From Maribacter spongiicola (lineage in GTDB: Bacteria > Bacteroidota > Bacteroidia > Flavobacteriales > Flavobacteriaceae): a stretch of 64,000 bases of DNA. The translations under genes were made by a program, and so were the position numbers. Positions 44,761-54,529 of the stretch are shown one piece after another. How positions within the stretch are numbered: position 1 is the first letter of the stretch; each line of letters opens with the position of its first letter. The notes under the pieces were generated by a model. That model made no database searches. It had not been told where the DNA came from and saw only the letters and a program-made list of their open reading frames with translations. The stretch is taken from positions 1 through 64,000 of the forward strand of contig NZ_SOAY01000016.1 of NCBI RefSeq assembly GCF_004364165.1. The letters run 5' to 3'.

Positions 44761-45930
44761 CTATCCCAGTGCCTGAGCTATATCTGCAATAATATCATCA
44801 ATATGCTCCAACCCTACCGAAATACGAACTGTACCATCTGAGATACCTACTGCTGCCCGTTCTTCTACACTTAATTTACTATGCGTTGTCGATGCCGGGT
44901 GCGTTACTATGGTTCTTGAATCTCCTAAGTTCGCAGAAAGTGACAACAGTTTAATAGAGTCAAAGAACTCCTTTCCTGCATCTAGACCTCCTTTAACTTC
45001 AAAAGCTACTACACAACCACCTGCTTTCATTTGCTTTTTGGCAATCTCATACTTTGGGTGCGATTTTAAAAATGGATATTTCACCCAGTTCACTTTATCG
45101 TTCCCTTCTAAGAATTCTGCTAACTTCAGGGCATTATCACAATGTCTGTCTACTCGTATTGCCAGTGTCTCTAAACTTTTTGAAAGTACCCATGCATTGA
45201 ATGGTGATAGAGCGGGACCTGTTATACGTGAAAAACGATACACCTTATCCATTAATGCTGCACTACCGACAGTAATACCTGCCAATACCCTTCCCTGACC
45301 ATCCATCAATTTAGTTCCAGAATGGATAACCAAATCTGCTCCAAACTTAATCGGCTGTTGTAAATAAGGGGATGCAAAGCAATTATCGATAACCAAAATC
45401 AAATTATTTTTCTTCGCAATCTTTCCCAACTCCTCCAAATCCAACACATCTACACCAGGATTAGTGGGAGTCTCCGCATAAATGATTTTTGTTTTCGGAG
45501 TGACCAGACCTTCAATTTTGTCCAATTCGTCTATCTTAAAATAAGTATGATCGATATTCCATTTTGGGAAGAAGTTCGTAAATAACGAATGCGTTGAACC
45601 AAATATGCTTTTTGCCGATAATACATGGTCACCACTATCCAACAACGCTGCCAATGTAGAAAAAACCGCTGCCATACCCGATGCAAATGCGAATCCGCTT
45701 TCGGCACCTTCCATTTGACATACTTTATCTATAAACTCAGATGAATTCGGATTAGAATATCGCGAATAAATATTACGCTCCTTTTCCTCTGCAAACGACG
45801 CACGCATATCTTCAGCATCTTCAAATACAAAGCTTGAAGTTAAGTACAAAGGAACAGAATGCTCCAAGTTCTCACTTCGCTTTAATTGTGTGCGTATAGC
45901 GTTCGTTTCAAATTTATTATTATTCTTCAT
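44761..45930 (-). CDS. Trans-sulfuration PLP enzyme, MetZ-like
   Basis: A 389-residue Cys/Met-metabolism PLP-dependent enzyme. The PLP lysine is in HSGTKLMDGQGRVLAG; SRYSNPNSSEF and FASGMAAVFSTL are also typical. The closest family by look is O-succinylhomoserine sulfhydrylase (MetZ), but cystathionine gamma-synthase or a lyase cannot be excluded by eye. It is separate from the metY-thrA unit and has no riboswitch visible in the 41 bases upstream. Confidence 0.88.
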   Translation of the reverse strand: MKNNNKFETNAIRTQLKRSENLEHSVPLYLTSSFVFEDAEDMRASFAEEKERNIYSRYSNPNSSEFIDKVCQMEGAESGFAFASGMAAVFSTLAALLDSGDHVLSAKSIFGSTHSLFTNFFPKWNIDHTYFKIDELDKIEGLVTPKTKIIYAETPTNPGVDVLDLEELGKIAKKNNLILVIDNCFASPYLQQPIKFGADLVIHSGTKLMDGQGRVLAGITVGSAALMDKVYRFSRITGPALSPFNAWVLSKSLETLAIRVDRHCDNALKLAEFLEGNDKVNWVKYPFLKSHPKYEIAKKQMKAGGCVVAFEVKGGLDAGKEFFDSIKLLSLSANLGDSRTIVTHPASTTHSKLSVEERAAVGISDGTVRISVGLEHIDDIIADIAQALG

Positions 45931-45971
45931 GAATATTCAAAAATTATTTTTTAAGATTTAGGTAAATTCTT

Positions 45972-47003
45972 TTACTTTCTATTAATAAGGTCAAACAAAC
46001 CATGATAATTTTTATAAACCTTAAGTTCTCTTGAAAGATTTAAATACTCTTGAGCCTTTTCTATATTACCTAATGCATATTCTATATTTCCCAAGTTTGT
46101 ATATAAAACCCATTTTTTCTTTAACTCACTACTTTTATCAGTTTCAGTAATTTTTGCAAGCTCTGCTAACAATTGCCCTCTAAGCTTTGTCGAAACAATC
46201 TGAAATTTTTCTCTGTAATCCTCACTATATTTCTTTATCGATTTTAATTCGAATAAATCTTTAAAAAGAAACTTAATATCAAAATTAAATTTCTCAGGCT
46301 TTTTAAAAAAATAAAGATTTTCATTAATTGGATAATAATAGGACACAGCCTTTCTATTTAATTTCTGTGATAAATTTGCGACTAAATTTCTCAGCACCTC
46401 TTTATGGTAACTCTTATAATTAGATGAACTGTAAGGCGCTTGTTTCACCATTGCACTAATAGCCTTTGCTTTATCCTTAAATGGTCCAGAGTCTTCATCT
46501 CCAGCAATCTTATCAGCATTTTTACGATATTCAATTCTTTCTTCAAAAAGTACACTACCAGTTTTATCTTCAAGTTTTAAATTTAAACTTCCAACTACAT
46601 CAAAAATAGCTGTATAATAGGTTACTTTTTCACTACCTACTCTTTTTGAATCTGATTCAACATAATAGTTGTGTTCTAAATTAAATCCATCTATTTTAAT
46701 AATTAAATCCGGTATATAATAATATATATTATTATATAATCTGATTCTATTTATATAACTAGTTATATCTGGCTGCTTATAATCCATTGGTGACTTTTCA
46801 CCATCAATGTTTACCAAAATATTACCGACATTATTTTTTAATTCAAAATCGTAATATTTATAATCATCTGGTACTTTTATCTCTGGTACGTTCAACTTAA
46901 ACAGCCTAAATGATTCTCCTTTTAAAGATTGACCGTAAATACTATCTTGTAATATTAAAATTAACATAACAAGCATTATCACTTTATTGTTTCTCAAAAT
47001 CAT
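45972..47003 (-). CDS. Exported protein with a C-terminal TPR-like segment
   Basis: 343 residues with a signal peptide (about 1-25, ending SIYGQ), a beta-rich middle, and a C-terminal tetratricopeptide-like repeat (LYTNLGNIEYALGNIEKAQEY). Function not recognised. It starts 10 bases after the WG-repeat-like gene upstream and is surely co-transcribed with it. High AT content and many Asn/Lys/Tyr residues set the pair slightly apart from neighbours. Confidence 0.7.
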   Translation of the reverse strand: MILRNNKVIMLVMLILILQDSIYGQSLKGESFRLFKLNVPEIKVPDDYKYYDFELKNNVGNILVNIDGEKSPMDYKQPDITSYINRIRLYNNIYYYIPDLIIKIDGFNLEHNYYVESDSKRVGSEKVTYYTAIFDVVGSLNLKLEDKTGSVLFEERIEYRKNADKIAGDEDSGPFKDKAKAISAMVKQAPYSSSNYKSYHKEVLRNLVANLSQKLNRKAVSYYYPINENLYFFKKPEKFNFDIKFLFKDLFELKSIKKYSEDYREKFQIVSTKLRGQLLAELAKITETDKSSELKKKWVLYTNLGNIEYALGNIEKAQEYLNLSRELKVYKNYHGLFDLINRK

Positions 47004-47013
47004 AGGGGTACGA

Positions 47014-48450
47014 TTAATTATTTATAGCCTCAACTGGTTCTCCATCACTTTGCAATAAGTAAGGTCTTTTTGTACTTTCTGTGTCTGTACTTTCTGAAAT
47101 TTTTATAAGGCCATCATCTAAAACCACCTTGGCAATTCCATTATAAACTTGACGCCATTTATCATCATAAAGTGTTATTTCTCGAAAATCGGAGAATCGT
47201 TTTTCAGAGAAGGCCTTAAACCAAATTTTACCATCTTCAAACCTAATAGAATCAACATCCAATTTCTTACCTGAAATAGATAATTTTCTCTCTGTTTTAT
47301 TTAATATATCAAACAATTGAATTGAGTCATCTGTCAGTTTTACAACAACAGTATTCGCCTTGATAAAGTCCTTATTAAATTTAAATTCTTTATACTCTTT
47401 TTTAGGTTCTATCACATACTCCCCAACCTCTACATTAAAAATACTATTGCCATTTTCCTTACCATGTAATAGTGTAACCCATTTATTAGTTTCACCTATA
47501 GTACTACCTTGAAAAGAAACTATGGGAATATCTGTAGGGAATAAAATTTTATTATCGGTTAAACGAACGAGGTTCCAATTACTGATTTCTTCATTGGTTA
47601 AAACCTCAACAGCCGTATCCTTAAATAGCCGTTTAAATTCTCTAATATCTGCATAACTATTGCCTGATAATAATTCTTGACCTGTTTCAATATTGACAAG
47701 GTTATAACTATCTCCTTTTTTAACCTTAAAATATTTCACCTCATTATGTTCTATAGCATGTAAATCTATAAAATCATATTTATAGTCCGTAAGAGTCTTT
47801 TTGTTTACTACATCATACACTGCCAAGAGATTATTTGGTCCTCGTTGAAAAAATTTTCCATCAACAATTTTCATGGATGAATAAAAAGATCCTTTTGGTG
47901 CTACATTGAATGTATCGTAATTAATTTTATAATTAATCCTCTTATCCAATAATGAATTACCCAAAGTATCAATCACATCAATTTCATTTGCTATAAATGT
48001 TACAGCCAAGCCCTGCTCATTAAATGCATTGATTTCAGCATATTTTGGCTCCATTATAGTTTCTCCACATAAATCCAGTAGACCAATAAGACCGTTTGAA
48101 TACTTTGCCATCAAAACTTGGCTATGGTCATATCTATTCACTTGGTAAAGTTTAAAATCAGTAGGCGCACCTACTTCATTTCCATCTACATCGATAAATT
48201 TTAAATTTTTAGCCCCTATTACAGAAGAACCACCTCCATCACTAGGACCATATATATAATCCCCAACCACAATTTTATTACATTTTTCATAAAATTGTGG
48301 GTCAACTTTATCTTTGACTGAAACAAAATCGTACTTCTTATTTAGCTTCTTAATAAAGCTGCCTTCAAAATTTGTGTTTTGACTATAAGTCTTCCCAATA
48401 GAGAAAACAAGTAGTGCAAATAAAATCGTTTTATACATATTGATTTTCAT
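47014..48450 (-). CDS. Exported WG-repeat-like protein
   Basis: 478 residues from the ATG at 48450 (MKINMYKTILF; a TTG at 48471 is less likely and an ATG at 48438 is possible). After a signal peptide the body contains WG/KWG-like beta repeats, clearest in KYSNGLIGLLDLCGETIMEPKYAEINAF. Such repeats usually mediate binding; no enzymatic motif is seen. Forms a two-gene unit with the TPR-like exported protein. Confidence 0.72.
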   Translation of the reverse strand: MKINMYKTILFALLVFSIGKTYSQNTNFEGSFIKKLNKKYDFVSVKDKVDPQFYEKCNKIVVGDYIYGPSDGGGSSVIGAKNLKFIDVDGNEVGAPTDFKLYQVNRYDHSQVLMAKYSNGLIGLLDLCGETIMEPKYAEINAFNEQGLAVTFIANEIDVIDTLGNSLLDKRINYKINYDTFNVAPKGSFYSSMKIVDGKFFQRGPNNLLAVYDVVNKKTLTDYKYDFIDLHAIEHNEVKYFKVKKGDSYNLVNIETGQELLSGNSYADIREFKRLFKDTAVEVLTNEEISNWNLVRLTDNKILFPTDIPIVSFQGSTIGETNKWVTLLHGKENGNSIFNVEVGEYVIEPKKEYKEFKFNKDFIKANTVVVKLTDDSIQLFDILNKTERKLSISGKKLDVDSIRFEDGKIWFKAFSEKRFSDFREITLYDDKWRQVYNGIAKVVLDDGLIKISESTDTESTKRPYLLQSDGEPVEAINN

Positions 48451-48700
48451 TAAAAAATTAAGTTCTTTCAAATTTAATTATAAAATACTTGTCCTTAAAC
48501 CCAACTTCAAGAGACTAATTAATACTAGTGTGCACGTGAAATTACATATGAGCAATGAGTATTCTGGACAAAATATTATTCTTAAAATTGTTAAAGGTTC
48601 TCAATAATATGTAACTATTCAAATTAAAGACACCAACTCATTATAACAAGATTGTTTTGTGATTTTACCTAATATGTATTACATCAATTACTTAAATAAG

Positions 48701-51700
48701 CTACCCTTTCTCCGCAATTCTCAATATATCTCCAAATACTCCTCTTGCCGTAACTGCTGCACCAGCACCTGCGCCTTGTATTACTAACGGATTTTCTCCA
48801 TAAGACTCTGTATATATTTCTATGATGGAATCTGATCCTTTTACTTGCCCTAAAGCACTTTCTTTTGGAACGGATATCAACTTCACATCTAATACTCCTT
48901 TTTCTTTTTGCAAATTTCCGTGCAAATCACCTACATAACGTAATACATGATTTGGCTTCTGATTCTTTTTAATTTCATTGAACTTAGTATCTAAAACATC
49001 TAAATTCTCTAAAAAGAAAGCCACTTCTCCGTCTTGTAATTTCTCTGGAATAAGGTTATCAATATTTATATCCGCAAACTCATTATGTAAATCTAATTCT
49101 CTTGCTAAAATCAACAGCTTTCTACCTACATCATTTCCTGATAAATCTTCACGAGGATCCGGTTCTGTAAATCCTTGTTGCATCGCATCTTTTAAAATGG
49201 ACGAAAATGGCACATCTGCTTCTGAGAAGGTATTGAATATATAACTTAACGATCCTGAAAACACTCCTTTTATTCTCGTAATATTCTCTCCGGATAAATG
49301 GAGTAACTTTATGGTATCTATCAATGGTAAGCCTGCTCCCACATTGGTTTCATACAAGTATTGCTTTTGATTTTTCTGTAGCTCTTCTCGCAATAGTTGA
49401 TAAAAATCGTAACGTAAGGTATTCGCAATTTTATTGGATGAAACAATATCAAATCCGCGTTCTACGAACTCAAAATAATTTGCCACAAAATCTTTACTTG
49501 CCGTATTATCAATAACTATTAGGTTTTCTAAATGATGTCGTTTTGCAAAATCAAAAACATCATCAACCTTATAAGGCTTTCCTTTTTGCTTTAGGTTCGT
49601 TTTCCAGTTTTTGGTGATTCCCTTTTCATTCAACAAAATCTTTTTGGAATTCGCAATACCAAATACACGCAAATCTAATTTTTTACGATCCTTAATCGTT
49701 TTGGTTGATTTAAGAATTTGATCGATCAGTGTTCCCCCTACATTCCCATGTCCAAAAACAAGAATATTTATCCTTTTACTGATGCCAAAAACTTGTCCGT
49801 GCATGACATTTACCGCCTTGTGCAAATCAGATTTCTTCACCACCAAACTAACATTATTACCTGATACCGTGTTATTGAACAACAACGGCACAATCTGGTT
49901 TTTAATCAATGCGTTAAACGGATTATGGAATGTACTCAAGTCTTGACCGACAATAGATATAATTGAAACATCATCTATCACCGTAATCATATTTACATCT
50001 TTAGATTCAAAGTCATTACTGAATTCATTCTCTAAAGCCAATTTTGCTCTCTTAGCCTTGTCTTTCTTCACCACAAGACCGATTCCCCTTTCAGAAGAAC
50101 CTTGAGATATTATACTAACACTAATATTACTTGATTCTAATGCCTTGAATATTCTAGCATCTACACCCACTTTACCTAACAAACCGCGACCTTCTATATT
50201 AATCATCGCTACATCTTCAATTACAGAAAGCGACTTAATACCTTCTTTGCTTGATTTAGCACTGATCAACGTTCCTTCATTATCATCATTATACGTATTT
50301 AAAATACGCAGTGGAATGTTCTTTTCAATTAGCGGTATAATCGTTTTTGCATGCAGAATTGTTGCTCCAAAATTTGCCAACTCATTCGCTTCTTCATACG
50401 ACAGATTCTCTAGTTTTTTAGCCTCTGGCACATAATCAGGATTCGCAGTATATATTCCGTCAACATGAGTATAGTTCTGTAATTCTTCAGCATCTAAAAA
50501 ATTCGCCAATAAAGCTGCGGAATAATTACTACCATTTCTACCTAAAGTGGTTGTTTCTCCATCTAAAGTAGATGAAATGAAGCCCGTAACTACAGCTACA
50601 GTATCTTTCGGTATTTCAGCAAACTTCAGTAATACCTGCTCTTTTGATTCTGCTTCCAAGACCTTGGCATCACCAAATGTATTGTCGGTCTTTATCACCT
50701 TACGTGTATCAACCAGTACTGCATTGATGCCTTTACCTATCAATAATTTAGTAACCAATTTTGCAGAAATCAGTTCGCCATACGCAAGTACCTCATCTTT
50801 AATTTTAGCACTGTAATCTCCTAATAAAGAAACACCTTCATACAACTTTGCCAAACCTTTAAATTCTGCGGACAAGCTGATATTTTTATATGTATGCTTC
50901 TGATATTTTTCTAGCGCTACAAAGTCCGACTTATAGTCTTTTCCCTTCGCAGCTTTCTGCAACATATCTTCTAACTGATCCGTGGCTTTTTCCCTAGCGG
51001 ATAAAACGATGGCAATGTTCTCATCATTCTTTACCTTATTGGCAACGATATCTAAAACACGCTCTAGTCCTTCTCCATTGCTTAGGGACTTACCACCAAA
51101 CTTCAGAATCTTTATTTTCTTGATATTACCGTTGGTATTAAAAATACCACCTAGCAATTTCTCCATTTGGTCGAACTCGATTAAAAAGGCATCATGCCCA
51201 TGTAACGACTGTACTTCGCCATAGGTTACGTTGCTCTTCGCTTGCGCCAATTGCTTAAACGTATCCTTATTTTCTTGTGCGGTAAAGAACATATCAGAAT
51301 CGACACCTATAATATGAATATTGGTATCGCTATTTTGCAGTCTGATGAAATTTTCATCTCCACCTCTAGTGACATCAATGGTCTTCAACAGCTGATTCAT
51401 CAACTTGTAAGCCGATAATTGAAAACGCTCTTGTAGCTTATCGCCATGATGCATTAACCAACTTTCTACATTAAAAACTTTCAACTCTTCATTTGTACTT
51501 CTTTTGAAGCGCTCTTTGAAGGAAGCGGGAGTTCTGTAACATAACATCGCATGCATACGTGCATCGTGCACTGGTTGTTTTGAGTTCACCAAAAATTGCT
51601 CTTGAATCTGACAATTGGCAATTAACCAGTCGGTCGATTTCCAATCAGATGCTACAGGTATTAAATGCTCTGTCAATTCTGGTTGCAATGCTGCCATTTC

Positions 51701-52087
51701 CCAAGCGATACCACCACCTAAAGACCCACCAATTAAAGCAAACAAACAATCTACTTTCAACTGCTGTAAGCCCAACAAAAACATTCTTGCTACATCGCCA
51801 GCTACAAAATCTTTATAGTTTTCAATCACGAACTTATCATGACCGTTACCGGGTATATTGAATGCCAAAATGGTATACTTCTGGGTATCGATGCATTTTC
51901 CATCTCCAATAAGTGCAGACCACCAACCATCTTCACCAGTAACATTAGAGTTACCCGTTAACGCATGGTTCACCAAAATAATTGGTGCCGTGTGCAGCTC
52001 TTTCCCAAATACCTGATACGACAATTGAATATCTTGCGAGGTACCATTTAAGGTCTTGTATTTTTTAATCTGTAATTGATGTAACAT
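48701..52087 (-). CDS. thrA: Trifunctional MetX-like acyltransferase / aspartokinase / homoserine dehydrogenase
   Basis: 1128 residues in one open frame. Residues 1-320: an alpha/beta hydrolase of the homoserine O-acyltransferase (MetX) type with nucleophile Ser122 (GGSLGG), Asp263 or Asp265, and His298. Residues 325-615: aspartokinase (KFGGKS at 329-334, GRNGSNYSAALLA). Residues 620-765: ACT regulatory domains. Residues 772-1128: homoserine dehydrogenase (FGHGNVGG at 778-785, ETNVGAGLPLIDT). It thus combines entry to the aspartate pathway, homoserine formation and its acylation for methionine. Downstream of metY and presumably under its SAM-I riboswitch. Confidence 0.93.
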   Translation of the reverse strand: MLHQLQIKKYKTLNGTSQDIQLSYQVFGKELHTAPIILVNHALTGNSNVTGEDGWWSALIGDGKCIDTQKYTILAFNIPGNGHDKFVIENYKDFVAGDVARMFLLGLQQLKVDCLFALIGGSLGGGIAWEMAALQPELTEHLIPVASDWKSTDWLIANCQIQEQFLVNSKQPVHDARMHAMLCYRTPASFKERFKRSTNEELKVFNVESWLMHHGDKLQERFQLSAYKLMNQLLKTIDVTRGGDENFIRLQNSDTNIHIIGVDSDMFFTAQENKDTFKQLAQAKSNVTYGEVQSLHGHDAFLIEFDQMEKLLGGIFNTNGNIKKIKILKFGGKSLSNGEGLERVLDIVANKVKNDENIAIVLSAREKATDQLEDMLQKAAKGKDYKSDFVALEKYQKHTYKNISLSAEFKGLAKLYEGVSLLGDYSAKIKDEVLAYGELISAKLVTKLLIGKGINAVLVDTRKVIKTDNTFGDAKVLEAESKEQVLLKFAEIPKDTVAVVTGFISSTLDGETTTLGRNGSNYSAALLANFLDAEELQNYTHVDGIYTANPDYVPEAKKLENLSYEEANELANFGATILHAKTIIPLIEKNIPLRILNTYNDDNEGTLISAKSSKEGIKSLSVIEDVAMINIEGRGLLGKVGVDARIFKALESSNISVSIISQGSSERGIGLVVKKDKAKRAKLALENEFSNDFESKDVNMITVIDDVSIISIVGQDLSTFHNPFNALIKNQIVPLLFNNTVSGNNVSLVVKKSDLHKAVNVMHGQVFGISKRINILVFGHGNVGGTLIDQILKSTKTIKDRKKLDLRVFGIANSKKILLNEKGITKNWKTNLKQKGKPYKVDDVFDFAKRHHLENLIVIDNTASKDFVANYFEFVERGFDIVSSNKIANTLRYDFYQLLREELQKNQKQYLYETNVGAGLPLIDTIKLLHLSGENITRIKGVFSGSLSYIFNTFSEADVPFSSILKDAMQQGFTEPDPREDLSGNDVGRKLLILARELDLHNEFADINIDNLIPEKLQDGEVAFFLENLDVLDTKFNEIKKNQKPNHVLRYVGDLHGNLQKEKGVLDVKLISVPKESALGQVKGSDSIIEIYTESYGENPLVIQGAGAGAAVTARGVFGDILRIAEKG

Positions 52088-52105
52088 CTATTTCAAAATC
52101 AATTT

Positions 52106-52219
52106 GTGGCTTCGGCTACGCTCAGCCACCTTCTTTATAAAATTCATGAATATCGGTCACTGGGCGGTTCCGAAGTGTACGTTTGCTTCGTGTTTGTAGC
52201 TTCGGCTACGCTCAGCCTC
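52106..52219. repeat. Two copies of an A-like repeat between metY and thrA
   Basis: CTTCGGCTACGCTCAGCC occurs at about 52110-52127 (inside a GTGGCT/AGCCAC hairpin, 52106-52129) and again at about 52201-52218. The sequence is a variant of CTTCGACTGCGCTCAG, palindrome A. Confidence 0.75.
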
Positions 52220-52224
52220 CAAAA

Positions 52225-53499
52225 TTAAAGACTGGCAAAAGCTTGTTCTAAATCGGCTTTTAAATCTTCAATATCTTCTAGCCCAACAGATAAACGTATT
52301 AGGTCTTGACCTACACCAGCACTTTCTTGCTGTTCTGCCGTCAATTGTTGGTGCGTTGTACTTGCTGGGTGAATAATCAATGACTTGGTATCGCCAATAT
52401 TCGCTAACAATGAGAATAACTTAGTAGCATCAGTAACTTTTTTAGCAGCATCGAATCCGCCTTTCACGCCAAAGGTTACTAATCCGCTTTGTCCTTTTGG
52501 TAAGTATTCTTTAGCCAACTCGTTGTATTTGTTACTTTTAAGTCCTGGGTAATTTACCCATTCTACTTCTGACCTACCTTCTAACCATGTAGCCAATTCT
52601 AATGCATTTGCACTGTGTTGCTTGATACGAACTGGTAACGTCTCTAAACCTTGAATAATTTGGAATGCGTTAAACGGACTCAATGCGCCACCGAAATCAC
52701 GTAAGCCTTCTAATATTAATTTGAAGGTAAATGCTGCTGCACCAAGTGCTTCGCTATATACCAAACCATGGTAACCTGCAGATGGCTGTGTGAACTCCGG
52801 GAATTTTCCGTTGGTCCAATCAAAAGTACCTGCATCAATAATTGCTCCACCTAATGAAGTTCCTTGTCCGCCGATATATTTTGTTAAGGAATGAATTACC
52901 AAGTTTGCTCCGTGTTCAATAGGATTTAATAATGACGGAGTAGCCACTGTATTATCTACAATAAATGGTACGCCTGCTGCTTTAGATTCTTTTGAGATTG
53001 CTTTTAAATCCAACACATCTAACTTCGGATTCCCTAAAGATTCCACGAAAAATGCTCTTGTATTGTCTTGTACTGCTTTTCCAAAATTTTCAGGATCAGA
53101 AGCATCTACGAACGTTGTTGTTATACCTAATCTTGGAAGGGTAACATTCAATAAATTAAACGTACCACCATATAAACTGCTCGATGCCACTATGTGATCA
53201 CCCGCTTTTAATAAAGTCAATAAACCAGTTGAGATTGCTGCTGTACCTGATGCAAAAACTACTGCTCCTACTCCGCCTTCTACTGCAGCTAATCTGTCTT
53301 GTAGAATTTGATTGGTAGGGTTGTTCAGTCTTGTATAAATGAAACCTAATTCACCTAGTGAAAATAAGTTTGCTGCATGGTCGGTATCATTAAATACATA
53401 CGATGATGTTTGGTAAATAGGCACTGCCCTCGTACCACCATTAGTAGTTGTGTCGTGACCTGCGTGTAATGCGTTTGTTGCTAATTTGTGATTACTCAT
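52225..53499 (-). CDS. metY: O-acetylhomoserine sulfhydrylase
   Basis: Makes homocysteine directly from O-acetylhomoserine and sulfide. The 424-residue PLP enzyme has TNALHAGHDTTTNGGTRAVPIYQTSSY at the start, SRLNNP-like YTRLNNPTNQ, the PLP lysine in HSLTKYIGGQGTSLGG, and the extra length (about 30 residues beyond MetB) typical of MetY. Coupled with the MetX domain downstream, it favours acetyl- over succinylhomoserine. Preceded by a SAM-I riboswitch. Confidence 0.95.
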   Translation of the reverse strand: MSNHKLATNALHAGHDTTTNGGTRAVPIYQTSSYVFNDTDHAANLFSLGELGFIYTRLNNPTNQILQDRLAAVEGGVGAVVFASGTAAISTGLLTLLKAGDHIVASSSLYGGTFNLLNVTLPRLGITTTFVDASDPENFGKAVQDNTRAFFVESLGNPKLDVLDLKAISKESKAAGVPFIVDNTVATPSLLNPIEHGANLVIHSLTKYIGGQGTSLGGAIIDAGTFDWTNGKFPEFTQPSAGYHGLVYSEALGAAAFTFKLILEGLRDFGGALSPFNAFQIIQGLETLPVRIKQHSANALELATWLEGRSEVEWVNYPGLKSNKYNELAKEYLPKGQSGLVTFGVKGGFDAAKKVTDATKLFSLLANIGDTKSLIIHPASTTHQQLTAEQQESAGVGQDLIRLSVGLEDIEDLKADLEQAFASL

Positions 53500-53606
53500 G
53501 ATTTTGTTGTTTTTAAAAATTGTTAATCCTAAGGATATTAAAAATTAAAAGCCAAACCTTGACCAGCACAAAATGTGGGTAGGTAAAAATCAAAAAGTTA
53601 TAAGAA

Positions 53607-53633
53607 AGTAATATCGATGAAAAATCGATTACT
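53607..53633 (-). terminator. Expression-platform hairpin of the metY riboswitch
   Basis: AGTAATCGAT pairs with ATCGAT and ATTACT with a small bulge, on the minus strand directly after riboswitch P1, followed by a T-rich but interrupted tail. It is a weak terminator candidate. Confidence 0.5.
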
Positions 53634-53733
53634 GTTATCCATCCCCTGAGGGTAGAATGTAGCACCTTCTTTGTATTGAACAAAGGGTTGCTAAGGTTTC
53701 AAAGGGTCTAATCCCTCCACCTTTCTTGATAAC
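53634..53733 (-). ncRNA. SAM-I riboswitch (S box) upstream of metY
   Basis: The minus strand shows ATCAAGAAAGGTGGAGGGA, GACCC, GAAACC, GCAACCC, a CTTTGT/ACAAAG P3 hairpin, and GGTGCTACATTC. P1 forms from GTTATC (53728-53733) and GATAAC (53634-53639). It ends 135 bases before metY and should repress metY and the thrA fusion when SAM is high. Close sequence relative of the metH copy. Confidence 0.93.
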
Positions 53734-53880
53734 TATTCAATAAGTGTTTGAACTTTGAGTTAGCAAATATAAGGGCAGAAGATTCTAATAACCTAGTATT
53801 TTAAGAAAAATATATAATTTGAGGTTGTGTTGTTATTTTTCTGCGGGTTTCAAGGAAACGAGAAACCTCATCAGCTACGA

Positions 53881-53938
53881 GGTTCTCGATACACTTTTGT
53901 CCTAATGAAAAATTAGGTCAAAAGCACTCGAACTGACA
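53881..53938 (-). repeat. Dispersed repeat family B, copy 4
   Basis: GGTTCTCGATA ... CACTCGAACTGACA with an internal CCTAAT/ATTAGG hairpin. Same ends as copy 1 at 171-251, different hairpin. Confidence 0.8.
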
Positions 53939-53983
53939 ATACGGATATTTGAATTTTAAAAACTTTACTAAACTAAGTACAGA

Positions 53984-54021
53984 TGTCACTTCGAGTGGTT
54001 TTTACGACCTTTTCGGGAGTA
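53984..54021 (+). repeat. Dispersed repeat family B, copy 5 (partial)
   Basis: TGTCACTTCGAGTGGTTTTT, then ACGACCTTTTCGGGAG. The right boundary is unclear. Confidence 0.6.
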
Positions 54022-54133
54022 TAAATTGTCCGCCTTCAGGTCGAATCGGTATTGATTCGCTTGGTAGTTTTTATTAAAAAAGAAATATTTTACTGATTTA
54101 TCCAAATCAAAATAATTATAAAAATTATTTAAT

Positions 54134-54529
54134 TCACTGGAAGTAATTTAGCCAAAAGACTCCACTTATATAAATCCATAAGATTGAAAAAATGATATGA
54201 ACTATGGTTTCAAACTTTTTACCTTTCCATAATAAAGAAGAATATCCGAAGAATTGAATCAATAATCTTATTGTCCAAAAAAATGCAAAGCCTAACGATA
54301 TTGTTTTACCTAAATTAGTATCTATCAAATCTTTTGAAGAAGTCAAACATAACAGCCCCATTAACAATACTGTCAATGCAATGAAAATAGTATGTACTTT
54401 CATCATTTGCCTATTAACAAGACTTAGCTTTTGTAACTCATTCGTCCAATTAAAATAAAATGGGAAAATCATATGAGCAAAAGCTAAAATGATTAGAATA
54501 GCCCCAATAATATTAAAATGTATTTCCAT
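54134..54529 (-). CDS. Four-helix membrane protein of unknown function
   Basis: 131 residues with four predicted membrane helices and short loops (NWTNELQKLSLVNRQMMKVHT, then GYSSLLWKGKKFE). It overlaps the upstream methyltransferase gene by 17 bases. It is last in a run of four genes (DoxX-like, DUF2071, methyltransferase, this) on the minus strand. No family assigned. Confidence 0.72.
   Translation of the reverse strand: MEIHFNIIGAILIILAFAHMIFPFYFNWTNELQKLSLVNRQMMKVHTIFIALTVLLMGLLCLTSSKDLIDTNLGKTISLGFAFFWTIRLLIQFFGYSSLLWKGKKFETIVHIIFSILWIYISGVFWLNYFQ

Larger units (their letters stand above)
53500..54133. other. Intergenic region: riboswitch plus dispersed repeats
   Basis: Contains the metY SAM-I riboswitch (53634-53733) with a hairpin expression platform (53607-53633), then two family B repeats (53881-53938 and 53984-54021). 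No ORF of note. Confidence 0.75.

Noticed and set aside
52106..52219. Intrinsic terminator between metY and thrA
   Set aside because: The hairpin is a repeat-family member without a T-run on the minus strand; read-through to thrA is more likely.
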